Positions 1-16,840 of a stretch of DNA of 64,000 bases are shown one piece after another. Position 1 is the first letter of the stretch. Every line of letters starts with the position of its first letter. The notes beneath the pieces were generated by a model. That model saw only the letters and a list, made by a program, of their open reading frames with translations, was not told the DNA's origin and made no database searches. The position numbers and the translations under genes are program-made. Origin of the DNA: Pseudolactococcus plantarum (GTDB taxonomy: Bacteria; Bacillota; Bacilli; Lactobacillales; Streptococcaceae); the NCBI RefSeq assembly GCF_002441715.1, contig NZ_JXJX01000004.1:62001-126000 (forward strand). Reading direction: 5' to 3'.

Positions 1-3000
1 AAAGGAATTAGATTGTTTTCCAATATCTTTCAATCCAGGATCACCCCCGCAGGTGCGGGTAAAAGATGACTTTATCGAAGATATGACAGACGGTGTGGGG
101 ATCACCCCCGCAGGTGCGGGTAAAAGGGTTGCGACTACTTCACGTTGAAAGGCACGATAGGATCACCCCCGCAGGTGCGGGTAAAAGGACAAAGACACGC
201 AAATAGGCGATACAGTCAAGGGATCACCCCCGCAGGTGCGGGTAAAAGGGTATCTGCCCCACTCTTTACTGTTCAAGATTAGGATCACCCCCGCAGGTGC
301 GGGTAAAAGTCTACGATTTACAAACACAAGAAACGTACCAAAGGATCACCCCCGCAGGTGCGGGTAAAAGAATCTCCTGAGTTGGTAAAGTCTCATAAGT
401 GTAGGATCACCCCCGCAGGTGCGGGTAAAAGTTTAATTAGTGATCGTTTAGCTTCATCATCTAGGGATCACCCCCGCAGGTGCGGGTAAAAGACTGCTTC
501 TTCCATGATTTCTTCGATGCGTTCGGGATCACCCCCGCAGGTGCGGGTAAAAGACTCGCATTACCTAAAGCTAGTACATCAGCTAAGGATCACCCCCGCA
601 GGTGCGGGTAAAAGAAGTTTAAGTTGCGTTGCTTATGTAGAAGATCAGGATCACCCCCGCAGGTGCGGGTAAAAGGATAACATATGGCAAGATGCTGAAT
701 CATTTCAAGGATCACCCCCGCAGGTGCGGGTAAAAGGATTTTCTGGAAAAATGTTAATGACTATCTAGAGGATCACCCCCGCAGGTGCGGGTAAAAGTCC
801 CTCTTTTCATCTAGCGCTTGTTTGATGTCGGGATCACCCCCGCAGGTGCGGGTAAAAGTCTGATTGTTGATGAATTTGTTCAGCTACAACAGGATCACCC
901 CCGCAGGTGCGGGTAAAAGACACAATTCGAAACAAGTAACTACGCTAAGATGGGATCACCCCCGCAGGTGCGGGTAAAAGTTGTTTCTACTATACCAGAA
1001 ACCGAGCGCTCAGGGATCACCCCCGCAGGTGCGGGTAAAAGCAGTCCTGATTTTCTGATATACGAGTAAATCCAGGATCACCCCCGCAGGTGCGGGTAAA
1101 AGTCGGAATCGTGATCTGATGTTGGTTTAACGGTAGGATCACCCCCGCAGGTGCGGGTAAAAGGTTCTAGAAGTAAAACTTGGAAAAATCAATCTAGGAT
1201 CACCCCCGCAGGTGCGGGTAAAAGGAACGGATATTCAATATTGTTAATGATAAAAAGGGATCACCCCCGCAGGTGCGGGTAAAAGTACAAACTTAGCAAA
1301 CTCAGGCGTCGCTATCAAGGATCACCCCCGCAGGTGCGGGTAAAAGATTTGTATATTTTTATAACTTTAGTGTCCTTTGGGATCACCCCCGCAGGTGCGG
1401 GTAAAAGCCGCAAGACTTTACACCATTTTTACCTTTAATAGGATCACCCCCGCAGGTGCGGGTAAAAGGACTCTGTTTGTCCTTGTCTGTCAAGTCTTGC
1501 AGGATCACCCCCGCAGGTGCGGGTAAAAGCAAACTGGCTCAAAGAAAATAATATTACTTAGAGGATCACCCCCGCAGGTGCGGGTAAAAGTACCTAAGTT
1601 TCGAGTTATCTCTTAAGCCTGAAGGATCACCCCCGCAGGTGCGGGTAAAAGCTTAGCCATTCAGACTTGGCTTTAACATTGCTAGGATCACCCCCGCAGG
1701 TGCGGGTAAAAGCTTGATAGCCTTCTGGATTATCCCAACCGTTGAGGATCACCCCCGCAGGTGCGGGTAAAAGATAAAAACTAGTAATTTTGACCTTTAT
1801 ATATTAGGATCACCCCCGCAGGTGCGGGTAAAAGTCAACTGTTCCTCGTAAGGTTCTCCATTCTTCAGGATCACCCCCGCAGGTGCGGGTAAAAGTTTGC
1901 ATCAATTATTGACAGAAGACAAATCATAGGATCACCCCCGCAGGTGCGGGTAAAAGCAGACGAAACCAAAACGACACCTTGGGGTGCTAGGATCACCCCC
2001 GCAGGTGCGGGTAAAAGGATATCGCTTGCAGATGCCTTAAGCGGCAATTTGGATCACCCCCGCAGGTGCGGGTAAAAGGGTGTTAACAATGAAGGCCGTT
2101 TGGCTCAATTAGGATCACCCCCGCAGGTGCGGGTAAAAGTCGTTTCTCTTGTTTCGACTTCGCTAAAGTCATGGATCACCCCCGCAGGTGCGGGTAAAAG
2201 GACCTGCCAGAGTTTGAAAGCTTGGCCGAGATGGGATCACCCCCGCAGGTGCGGGTAAAAGCGGCTACAAAGATACAGTCAAAGGTTTAGATTAGGATCA
2301 CCCCCGCAGGTGCGGGTAAAAGCAGTTCTGGCGCACGTGTCAAACAATACGACTAGGATCACCCCCGCAGGTGCGGGTAAAAGTAGACAAAGATGTAGAT
2401 ATATCTGAAGCGGATAGGATCACCCCCGCAGGTGCGGGTAAAAGTATCGAACCATGAAATAGCTTCATTGTTATCAAGGATCACCCCCGCAGGTGCGGGT
2501 AAAAGTACAACTTAAGTTTAATATTGTCAACACTTTTAGGATCACCCCCGCAGGTGCGGGTAAAAGAGGAACTGATGAAGGTAAGCCACCAAGAGATTAG
2601 GATCACCCCCGCAGGTGCGGGTAAAAGCTACAGGGTTAAAGCCGTTATTAGATGTACTTGGGATCACCCCCGCAGGTGCGGGTAAAAGAATCGTGAGTTG
2701 ATTGAAAGCCGTCAATGTACAGGATCACCCCCGCAGGTGCGGGTAAAAGATTGTGTACTTCGCTTTCATTGATTAGTATCAGGGATCACCCCCGCAGGTG
2801 CGGGTAAAAGTTTAGTTGATAGCTCACAAACTGCCAGATGCCGGGATCACCCCCGCAGGTGCGGGTAAAAGCATGATTGGTTTTCTGAGATACGAGTATA
2901 GCCAGGATCACCCCCGCAGGTGCGGGTAAAAGTCAGGTTCAACATCCTACTTTACAGAAGATCCAGGATCACCCCCGCAGGTGCGGGTAAAAGAAAGCAA

Positions 3001-4396
3001 AGGTCACACCAGAGGATGATGCAGCGGGATCACCCCCGCAGGTGCGGGTAAAAGCCGTTATCATCCCAATTAACATCGGTGCTACCGGGATCACCCCCGC
3101 AGGTGCGGGTAAAAGCCACCAACTAAACCAAACAGCATTGATGCTGTAGGATCACCCCCGCAGGTGCGGGTAAAAGATTCAATTTTAGACGAAAAATTCA
3201 CAACAAGAAGGATCACCCCCGCAGGTGCGGGTAAAAGTCGATCTCGTCCTGCGTCGGCTCGACAACACCAGGATCACCCCCGCAGGTGCGGGTAAAAGGA
3301 CCCACAAACACGACTAATCTTAATCAAGTTAGGATCACCCCCGCAGGTGCGGGTAAAAGACAGATTAATTTAGCTAACTTAGTTTTGGTGTAGGATCACC
3401 CCCGCAGGTGCGGGTAAAAGGTGCCAGTTGAGGATGGATGAATATGGCTTTAGGGATCACCCCCGCAGGTGCGGGTAAAAGCCAACAAATGAATGTATAC
3501 TTTGTACACTTCTAGGATCACCCCCGCAGGTGCGGGTAAAAGAATGGATAAACCCACTTATCGAACTTGTGCCAGGGATCACCCCCGCAGGTGCGGGTAA
3601 AAGACATTATTTCTATAAATTTTGTCTTTGGGTATAGGATCACCCCCGCAGGTGCGGGTAAAAGTTTCACTGGCTTGCTTACGAGCTTTTTCTTCGGGGA
3701 TCACCCCCGCAGGTGCGGGTAAAAGTTCATTTGCTCATAGATAGATTGTTCAAGCGTGGGATCACCCCCGCAGGTGCGGGTAAAAGTGTTTGTTCGGTGC
3801 TGTATCGCTTATGTCAACAGGATCACCCCCGCAGGTGCGGGTAAAAGCAGATTGGAGAATTCCAATCAGAGTGCCGTACAGGATCACCCCCGCAGGTGCG
3901 GGTAAAAGAGCTTGTCATACAGTGCTAGCGTCTTCTTGTCAGGATCACCCCCGCAGGTGCGGGTAAAAGTATTCTCCTTAAAATTTAATTACGTCACGTG
4001 GAGGATCACCCCCGCAGGTGCGGGTAAAAGAATCTATAAGCAATCCACAAACCGCAGCGACTGGGATCACCCCCGCAGGTGCGGGTAAAAGATACTGCAA
4101 GCGTTGCGGATATGATACGCATGAGGATCACCCCCGCAGGTGCGGGTAAAAGTAGCTAAAGAAGTAGTGTCAGCTAACGCAGATAGGATCACCCCCGCAG
4201 GTGCGGGTAAAAGTGTGGCATTAAACAAAAAAAAGGCACTAGACCTGGATCACCCCCGCAGGTGCGGGTAAAAGATACTCTCTATCAAATTCAATAAAGT
4301 CGCACAAGGATCACCCCCGCAGGTGCGGGTAAAAGCTATCATTCCTTACATAATGCGGTTTTTTTCCGGGATCACCCCCGCAGGTGCGGGTAAAAG
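1..4396 (-). CRISPR. Type I-E CRISPR array, at least 72 repeats, open at left edge
   Basis: Seventy-two complete copies of a 28-bp repeat lie between 38 and 4396. They start every 61 bp (71 intervals, 4331 bp) and are separated by 33-nt spacers; I saw no variant repeat. Bases 1-4 equal the last four bases of the repeat and 5-37 is another 33-nt spacer, so the array continues outside the window. On the minus strand the repeat begins CTTTTACCCGC and ends GGTGATCC, with a CCCGC/GCGGG stem and ACCT loop. It closely resembles the Streptococcus thermophilus type I-E (CRISPR4) repeat. That orientation matches the cas operon, so crRNA should be made from the minus strand and the newest spacers should lie at the right, beside cas2. 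The perfect right-most repeat fits this. Cas6e would cut after the stem, leaving an 8-nt or similar 5' handle. Confidence 0.98.
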
Positions 4397-6263
<1,867 letters not shown>

Positions 6264-6908
6264 TTACTCTCCGATCGGAATAACCGTCATCATGCCGAAG
6301 CCATATGCTTTTTTCTTACCCATCCCTTTCAATAGTAGATTTTTAAATTTATCAAGATCAGAAATAGTCAATTTACCTTCGTAAGTCACTTTACTTAATC
6401 TAGGCGTTTTACTACCTTTATGTTTGAAGTTTACAAATTCATGTTCTGATACTGCAAACTCATCAGGGTTAAGTAGAAAGCCATTTTTTTCTGAACGATC
6501 CATCAAAAACTTTTCTTGATACTCACTTGTAACATGGGGTAACACCCTTCCACGTATCCCTGAATTTGGTTTTGATATAACCGGATTAGCAACAAGTCTA
6601 AAACGTAAGTAATCTCCTATTTTCAAGCGATCAATAAATGATTGATATTCTTTTGACTGAGCACTGTTATGAATGCCATATTTCTCTAATTGCTTGAGAT
6701 CAGGCTTATCTTCACTGATTAAAAGGAGATATCTATTACCATTAAGTTTGTCAATACGCCATAATTTACGCGGAAATAGACCTTCAGAATTAAGTGTTTG
6801 ATTCGGAAAGCTACTTTCTACCCAGGCATGGTAAGCACCTACGTGTGTCAGATCCTTCATTTTTTTACGGTTATTAATATCAATTAAAACTCGAGATAAA
6901 TACATCAT
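6264..6908 (-). CDS. cas6e: Cas6e (Cse3/CasE) pre-crRNA endoribonuclease
   Basis: Endoribonuclease that cuts the repeat hairpin of the pre-crRNA and stays bound to the 3' stem-loop in Cascade. The 214-aa product starts with the ferredoxin-like strand MYLSRVLIDI, has a candidate catalytic histidine in GAYHAWVESSFP (H27 from the first Met; nearby H22 is an alternative) and ends with a Gly/Lys-rich RNA-binding loop KGMGKKKAYGFGMM. Length fits the family (about 200-220 aa). Its start overlaps the end of cas5e by 4 bp, and cas1 starts immediately after its stop. Its substrate would be the CCCGC/GCGGG hairpin of the neighbouring repeats. Confidence 0.95.
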   Translation of the reverse strand: MMYLSRVLIDINNRKKMKDLTHVGAYHAWVESSFPNQTLNSEGLFPRKLWRIDKLNGNRYLLLISEDKPDLKQLEKYGIHNSAQSKEYQSFIDRLKIGDYLRFRLVANPVISKPNSGIRGRVLPHVTSEYQEKFLMDRSEKNGFLLNPDEFAVSEHEFVNFKHKGSKTPRLSKVTYEGKLTISDLDKFKNLLLKGMGKKKAYGFGMMTVIPIGE

Positions 6909-7618
6909 AAAACTCCTTCTATAACAGAAAATATATCATGGTCAGTTGCTGATTCCCTCTTTATTACTGAAACATAACTATGTTTAACAGGCCTAAATCC
7001 ATGTTCTCTTTTTTGTTGAGAAAATGATAAGACACGTTCTCTTGACATAACATAGCTATCACAGTTTAATAAATCAGCATCTGCATATACGTCTAATCTT
7101 GTTATTGTCTTATTTTTTTTCTGGTACCAATTTGAAGCTTGCCATGGTAAGTTCTGTAATGCGACAATTGGTTTTTGGTCAACTACTTTTAAGAAAAAAT
7201 CACTCATCAAAGGTAGTGAACGCCTTCCCATAAACGGTTGAAAATAAGGAGATTTCAGTGCCTTAGTAATTTCTTTTATGAGCACATCATTAGCGCTAAT
7301 CGCTACCACAAAGACTGCATCTTGTAGATAGTAACGATTTGTAACATATGCTCTTTTTGGTTTACCATCTTTTTTTATTGCATGAGCCATATGAAAATCA
7401 CGTAATAGTTCTCCAGATTGATCTACTCTCACTGCTAAATCAATTTCATTCAATTCTTGAACTTCCTGATCCTGATTTCTATTCAATCCCATACTAGCTG
7501 CTATCATGCCAATTATTGCACTTTTAGTAGGGTACCGAGCAGTTTGTCTAGTTTCAAAGTGAGAATCATTACCGTATGACTGTAATGGACCAGATAACTT
7601 TAATAATATTGTCGTCAT
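6905..7618 (-). CDS. cas5e: Cas5e (CasD) Cascade subunit
   Basis: RAMP-fold subunit that caps the 5' handle of crRNA in the type I-E Cascade complex. The 237-aa protein opens with the diagnostic MTTILLKLSGPLQSYG, followed by FETRQTARYPTKSAIIGMIAASMG, the conserved Cas5 start and handle-gripping region. It has no catalytic role expected in I-E, where Cas6e does the cutting. It is 13 nt downstream of cas7e and overlaps cas6e by 4 bp, so stoichiometry is likely set by translation. A ribosome-binding site GGAGGAAG precedes the start. Confidence 0.95.
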   Translation of the reverse strand: MTTILLKLSGPLQSYGNDSHFETRQTARYPTKSAIIGMIAASMGLNRNQDQEVQELNEIDLAVRVDQSGELLRDFHMAHAIKKDGKPKRAYVTNRYYLQDAVFVVAISANDVLIKEITKALKSPYFQPFMGRRSLPLMSDFFLKVVDQKPIVALQNLPWQASNWYQKKNKTITRLDVYADADLLNCDSYVMSRERVLSFSQQKREHGFRPVKHSYVSVIKRESATDHDIFSVIEGVL

Positions 7619-7631
7619 ACTCTTCCTCCAT

Positions 7632-8675
7632 TTACAAAATATCTGCTAAAACTTTATCTAGTTCTGATAATAAAGCATCAAAATTAGGTTGATTATGTTC
7701 AGTCATCCCTAGGGTTAACGTTGTTAATGGAGTTTCAAGGAAACAGTCCGTTGCTTTTAAACCATTTTCAAGCTGTTTAATTGAATTATCAACATAGCCC
7801 CCATCTGGTTTGATAGGATTTTCAAAAGCATTGACAACATTAACAGGTCTATCACTACGCAAACAAACAACGACCGCACTTGGCAAAGTTTGATTAGCAA
7901 ATGTATTAATCTTACCAGTTGGCATTGATTTGACAAAGGACTCAACAAATAATTTTAGTGCATTAATTGTTGTTGTTTTATCACCCAGTTGTCTAAGCAA
8001 TTCATGACTAGCTACATTTGCATAGCGATATAAAGTTGATGAATTGTATTCTATTGTTCCCAACATACCTGCACCAGCATTATCTTCTGCAGCTAAATCA
8101 TCCGTTGCTGTAAAAAAGTCAAATTCGGTTTGTACAGCATGTGTAGAGATGGCATGTGCAACTTGAGCAGACGCATCCTCATTTAAAAATGGATCATCTG
8201 CAACCATACGCCCAAATAAAGCAATATCAATATCTGGATTCTCTTTTAAAATAGATTGCAATGTTTTCGTATCTGTTACTTTATCAATAGCAGCTTGGGC
8301 TAATTTTTCCGCTTGAGATGATCCCAAGAAGAATAATGCTTTTAAACGGTTATCTTTTGTTTTTATTTTTGCAGCATTCAACGTCTCATTAGCTGATTGC
8401 AAAGCCTTTTCATCTGTTAATTCGTCATCTAGTGCTTGAATTTTAGTCGCTAGATAGTTAACAATGTCTAGAGATCTAGTACCAACATTTGCACCAACAC
8501 CATTACTAATAAAATAATCTCTCATAGCTTTTTTCCAACTTTGAGAACTTACACGAGCCCGAGTAACTCCACCATACTGTGCTGTTTTAGGACTCCCCGT
8601 ATCATCACGATTAATATTTGCAGGAGGCAGAGTTTGGATCACATGGATATCTAAAAATAAGTTAGTTTTTGTCAT
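7632..8675 (-). CDS. cas7e: Cas7e (Cse4/CasC) Cascade backbone protein
   Basis: Subunit of the helical backbone that coats the crRNA spacer, expected in six copies per complex. The 347-aa protein starts MTKTNLFLDIHVIQTLPPANINRDDTG-style and continues TRARVSSQSWKKAMRDYF, both highly typical of CasC/Cse4. The motif NTFANQTLP and a long middle insertion (thumb region) follow. It sits between cse2 and cas5e with gaps of 12 and 13 nt, the canonical I-E order. A clear AAGGAGAAATACT leader with good spacing supports the start. Confidence 0.96.
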   Translation of the reverse strand: MTKTNLFLDIHVIQTLPPANINRDDTGSPKTAQYGGVTRARVSSQSWKKAMRDYFISNGVGANVGTRSLDIVNYLATKIQALDDELTDEKALQSANETLNAAKIKTKDNRLKALFFLGSSQAEKLAQAAIDKVTDTKTLQSILKENPDIDIALFGRMVADDPFLNEDASAQVAHAISTHAVQTEFDFFTATDDLAAEDNAGAGMLGTIEYNSSTLYRYANVASHELLRQLGDKTTTINALKLFVESFVKSMPTGKINTFANQTLPSAVVVCLRSDRPVNVVNAFENPIKPDGGYVDNSIKQLENGLKATDCFLETPLTTLTLGMTEHNQPNFDALLSELDKVLADIL

Positions 8676-8687
8676 AGTATTTCTCCT

Positions 8688-9260
<573 letters not shown>

Positions 9261-9273
9261 TTATATTTCCCTC

Positions 9274-13733
<4,460 letters not shown>

Positions 13734-13743
13734 CTGCTTTATA

Positions 13744-13786
13744 CCTCCAAAAATTAAAAATTACATTACTCACCTCAAGTATACCA
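13744..13786 (-). promoter_or_regulatory. cas operon promoter and leader ribosome-binding site
   Basis: An extended -10, TGGTATACT, occupies 13778-13786 on the minus strand, predicting a start near 13771. There is no convincing -35. The 5' leader would be about 105 nt to cas3 and carries GGAGG (13744-13748) for the Cas9-like short frame. If that frame is a cas9 relic, this promoter may be the former cas9 promoter. The rest of 13749-13858 is AT-rich with no gene seen. Confidence 0.6.
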
Positions 13787-13858
13787 TTTACTATTTAAGT
13801 TAGTAGACTAAAACACGTAAATTGTATAAATATTACAGAAATTTAATGATTAAAATAT

Positions 13859-13897
13859 GATGCAAAAAAACTCTGAACTCTCAGTGTTTTTTGCATC
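13859..13897 (-). terminator. Terminator after mutS2
   Basis: Long hairpin with arms GATGCAAAAAA and TTTTTTGCATC and an inner CTCTGA/TCAG pair directly after the mutS2 stop. T runs on both strands make it potentially bidirectional, insulating mutS2 from the cas promoter. Confidence 0.85.
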
Positions 13898-13898
13898 A

Positions 13899-16235
13899 TT
13901 ATTTTAGTGTCACAATAGTCGCACCGCTACCACCTGCGTTTTGAGGGGCATAGGCATAAGATTTGACGTGACGTGAGCGTTGTAGATAGCTTCTGACCAT
14001 TTCTCGGATCACACCTGTACCGATACCGTGGACGATGGTAATTTGATGTAAGTTAGCCAGTAAGGCTTGATCGATATAATCATCTAGCATTTTTTCAGCT
14101 TCTTCGTAGCGTGTGCCACGCAGATCGAGTTGTGCTTTGACGTTTGATGTGACTGTCTTCTTAACTGCTCGAGTCTTTGTTTTTTGCTTTTCTTTTTCTG
14201 ACTCGATCGGCTCAAACTCGTCTTCACTAAGCTTTGTGGTAATCAAGCCCATCTGAACTTCCCAACGACCATCTTTTGCTAGTCTAACCAAGTTACCACG
14301 TTGGTTGTAAGATAAGACCAGCACTTCTACGCCTGGTTTTAAGCCACGTTTCGCTTTTGCTTTTTTTAAGACTTTATTTTTTGACAAATCTACAATATCA
14401 GGCGCTAACTCACCTAATTGATGCTTGGCATCTATCACTTCATGTGGTTTTAGCAATGATTTTTCTTGTAAATTTTTCAGAATATCATCAGCTTCACTAA
14501 TGGCTACCTTAACGATGTCTTGAGCTTCTTGACGTGCTTTGTTTAATTCTTTTTCTCTATCGCGTTTAAAACTATCAAAAGACTTGGTCAAGTCTTGGTG
14601 CAAGAGATTATTTTCTTTTTCAAGTACTTTAATCCGATTAACTGATTCTGTTAGGGTTTGATTCTTTTGTTCTAAGGACGCAATCATGACATTCACATCA
14701 TGCTCATCTTCAGTTAATAACCCACGCGCTTCAGTCAGTATCGTACTATCCAATCCTAACCGTTTCGAAATTTCTAGTGCATTGGATCTACCAGGTACAC
14801 CTTGGACTAAGCGATAGGTTGGGCGAAACTGTTCTAAATCAAATGCCATAGATGCATTTTCGACACCCTCAGACTCAACACCATAAGCCTTAAGCTCAGG
14901 ATAATGTGTCGTCGCAAGTGTTTTAGCATGTTTTGATTTCAAAAAATCAAGAATCGAGATAGCCAGTGCCGCACCCTCTTTAGGATCAGTACCAGCCCCA
15001 AGCTCATCAAATAAGACCAGACTCTTATGATCAACCTGATTTAAGATACTCACGATATTGGTCATATGACTCGAAAACGTAGACAAACTCTGTGCGATAG
15101 ACTGCTCATCACCTATATCAGCAAAAATTTCAGTAAAAATACCGACTTGACTACCTATTTCTGCAAGAATTGGGAGACCTGATTGAGCCATCAGCTGTGC
15201 GACACCTAGTGTTTTTAACGTAATTGTCTTACCACCAGTATTGGGGCCAGTAATCACGATCGTGTCTAGTGTTTGATCAAAAAATAGATCATTTGACACG
15301 ACAACTTTAGGGTCAATTAACGGATGCCTTGCACTATAGAGTTTAATAGCTTTATGTTCTGAAAGACTTGGGACAGTTGCTTTTGCCATAATCTGGTAAC
15401 GATATTTGGCATTAAGTACATCAATCTGACCAATCAACCACGTATTTTGACGAATATCCTCGATATGCGGTTTGATTGCCTCAGCAAGCGCACGTAAAAT
15501 ACGTGCAACCTCATTTTTTTCTTCTATTTTCTTTTGTGCAATATCATTATTCAGTTGCACAACACGGTTGGGTTCAATATAAAACGTCTGACCAGATGCA
15601 CTCATGTCATGGACGACACCAGGTACTTTATTTTTACTATCACTTCTGACTGCTAAAACCGGTCGATCCTGGCGTATCGTGATAATACTATCTGTCAAAC
15701 TAGACTGAGATTTAGCTAAAATTTCTGATAAGATTTTCTTGACATCAGCATCACTTTTTTTAATGCCTTGTCTCAGACTAAATAGCTTATCTGATGCAGT
15801 ATCAGATAAAGCACCTGCTGAATCAATGACTTGCAGCAAACCTAACAAATACCCAACATCTACAAATTTATCTATTGTTTGTGATAAAACAGGAAAGCTG
15901 ACATTAACAGCTTGCTCAAAAAAACGCCGCGTTTCATTAACTAAACGCAGAACTTTTTTTATTTTAGCAAATTCTTGGCTACTCAAACTGGCATCTAACT
16001 CAATTCTACGAAGAATTTCAGTTAAATCTGCTGTATTTGAGAGCGGTACAGGACCATTTTCTTGAACGATATGACCAAATTCAGATAGTTCATCGAACCA
16101 TTTTTGAATTCTTGCCTTATCGGTAACAGGTCCTAAGTGTTGTAATTCAGCTTGACCTTGAGAAGTGGCTAATGCTTGCGCAATTTTTTCCTTGATCTGG
16201 TCAAACTCTAATATATGGAGAATTTTTTTATTCAT
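13899..16235 (-). CDS. mutS2: Endonuclease MutS2 (ribosome rescue/recombination factor)
   Basis: MutS2-family ATPase with a C-terminal Smr domain, implicated in suppressing recombination and, in Bacillus, in splitting collided ribosomes. The 778-aa protein has the MutS ATPase core with Walker A TGPNTGGKT around residue 330, Walker B LVLFDELGAGTDP, a coiled-coil stretch rich in Glu/Lys after about 510, and an Smr domain at about 705-778 (LDLRGTRYEEAE, HGIGTG). It lacks the mismatch-recognition domain of MutS, as expected. It lies 8 nt downstream of cvpA, the usual Firmicute pairing. The SD is weak. Confidence 0.96.
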   Translation of the reverse strand: MNKKILHILEFDQIKEKIAQALATSQGQAELQHLGPVTDKARIQKWFDELSEFGHIVQENGPVPLSNTADLTEILRRIELDASLSSQEFAKIKKVLRLVNETRRFFEQAVNVSFPVLSQTIDKFVDVGYLLGLLQVIDSAGALSDTASDKLFSLRQGIKKSDADVKKILSEILAKSQSSLTDSIITIRQDRPVLAVRSDSKNKVPGVVHDMSASGQTFYIEPNRVVQLNNDIAQKKIEEKNEVARILRALAEAIKPHIEDIRQNTWLIGQIDVLNAKYRYQIMAKATVPSLSEHKAIKLYSARHPLIDPKVVVSNDLFFDQTLDTIVITGPNTGGKTITLKTLGVAQLMAQSGLPILAEIGSQVGIFTEIFADIGDEQSIAQSLSTFSSHMTNIVSILNQVDHKSLVLFDELGAGTDPKEGAALAISILDFLKSKHAKTLATTHYPELKAYGVESEGVENASMAFDLEQFRPTYRLVQGVPGRSNALEISKRLGLDSTILTEARGLLTEDEHDVNVMIASLEQKNQTLTESVNRIKVLEKENNLLHQDLTKSFDSFKRDREKELNKARQEAQDIVKVAISEADDILKNLQEKSLLKPHEVIDAKHQLGELAPDIVDLSKNKVLKKAKAKRGLKPGVEVLVLSYNQRGNLVRLAKDGRWEVQMGLITTKLSEDEFEPIESEKEKQKTKTRAVKKTVTSNVKAQLDLRGTRYEEAEKMLDDYIDQALLANLHQITIVHGIGTGVIREMVRSYLQRSRHVKSYAYAPQNAGGSGATIVTLK

Positions 16236-16243
16236 TTAAATTT

Positions 16244-16804
16244 CTATATCGTGATATTGGTGATCTGTTTAATAAATGTTTCTTGTAACCAACTTGAAAA
16301 AATTGGTGTTTGGTTCAACATAAATCGCACAAGACCACTCGCGTATAAGTGGTTTTGAACTGTTGCAACAGGAACAGTAGACACTACCATCATCATCAAG
16401 GATAAAACAAAATAAGCCGAGCAAATAGATAAAACACCTGCTACAGTATCACCATATGAGCCAAAAAGCGTCTTATTTTCGAGTGCCCCTAAAAATATCC
16501 CAATAAATCTAACAATCCCGTAAACGACCAAATAAATCACTAAGAATGCAAAAACAGCATAAAAAACATGGTCTATTTCAAAAAGAAGTTTTGCAGGATA
16601 AAAAGATAATTGACTATTAGCTGTTGCTGAAGCAAAAGGAATCCATAATGTGATTTTTTCACTTAGCGCTTTATAATTCTGAAGTGCAAGACCTATAGCA
16701 ACCAAGGATCCTATCGTATAGTAAGTTTGTAGCGCAAGACCTCTTGAACGGCCAACAAAAAATGCCCAAACTAACATTAATAATATTAAAATCGTGATAA
16801 TCAT
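16244..16804 (-). CDS. cvpA: CvpA family membrane protein
   Basis: Colicin V production-type inner membrane protein of unknown exact function, with four predicted membrane segments. From the ATG at 16804 it is 186 aa, beginning MIITILILLMLVWAFFVGRSRGL, a typical CvpA start (hydrophobic helix, then Gly-Arg-Arg-Gly-like turn). A TTG at 16840 would add 12 residues but has no ribosome-binding site. The ATG has none either: an extended -10 ends 6 nt before it, so the mRNA is probably leaderless. It forms an operon with mutS2 downstream. Confidence 0.88.
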   Translation of the reverse strand: MIITILILLMLVWAFFVGRSRGLALQTYYTIGSLVAIGLALQNYKALSEKITLWIPFASATANSQLSFYPAKLLFEIDHVFYAVFAFLVIYLVVYGIVRFIGIFLGALENKTLFGSYGDTVAGVLSICSAYFVLSLMMMVVSTVPVATVQNHLYASGLVRFMLNQTPIFSSWLQETFIKQITNITI

Positions 16805-16810
16805 AGAGAC

Positions 16811-16819
16811 ATTATACCA
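16811..16819 (-). promoter_or_regulatory. Extended -10 promoter of cvpA, predicts leaderless mRNA
   Basis: TGGTATAAT is followed by 6 nt (GTCTCT) and the cvpA ATG. The first transcribed base would be the A of the ATG. A TTGCGG lies 18 bp upstream of the hexamer as a weak -35. Confidence 0.65.
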
Positions 16820-16840
16820 TGTAACCTTATCAAACCGCAA

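Noticed and set aside
188-2318. Shared 11-nt GATACAGTCAA between the spacers at 188-220 and 2262-2294.
   Set aside because: Short, at different offsets and with no further similarity; probably chance.
3848-3880. Spacer with an internal inverted repeat GATTGGA/TCCAATC.
   Set aside because: Likely just a phage operator or hairpin captured as a spacer; no sign of a function in the array.
5-4368. Self-targeting spacers against genes in this window.
   Set aside because: None was noticed by eye; a full search of all 72 spacers against the genome was not possible here.
13782-13817. A 36-nt minus-strand stretch starting GTTTTAGTC that faintly resembles a type II-A repeat or tracrRNA anti-repeat.
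   Set aside because: Only the first few bases agree, there is no second copy, and the end overlaps the extended -10. I treat it as promoter sequence.
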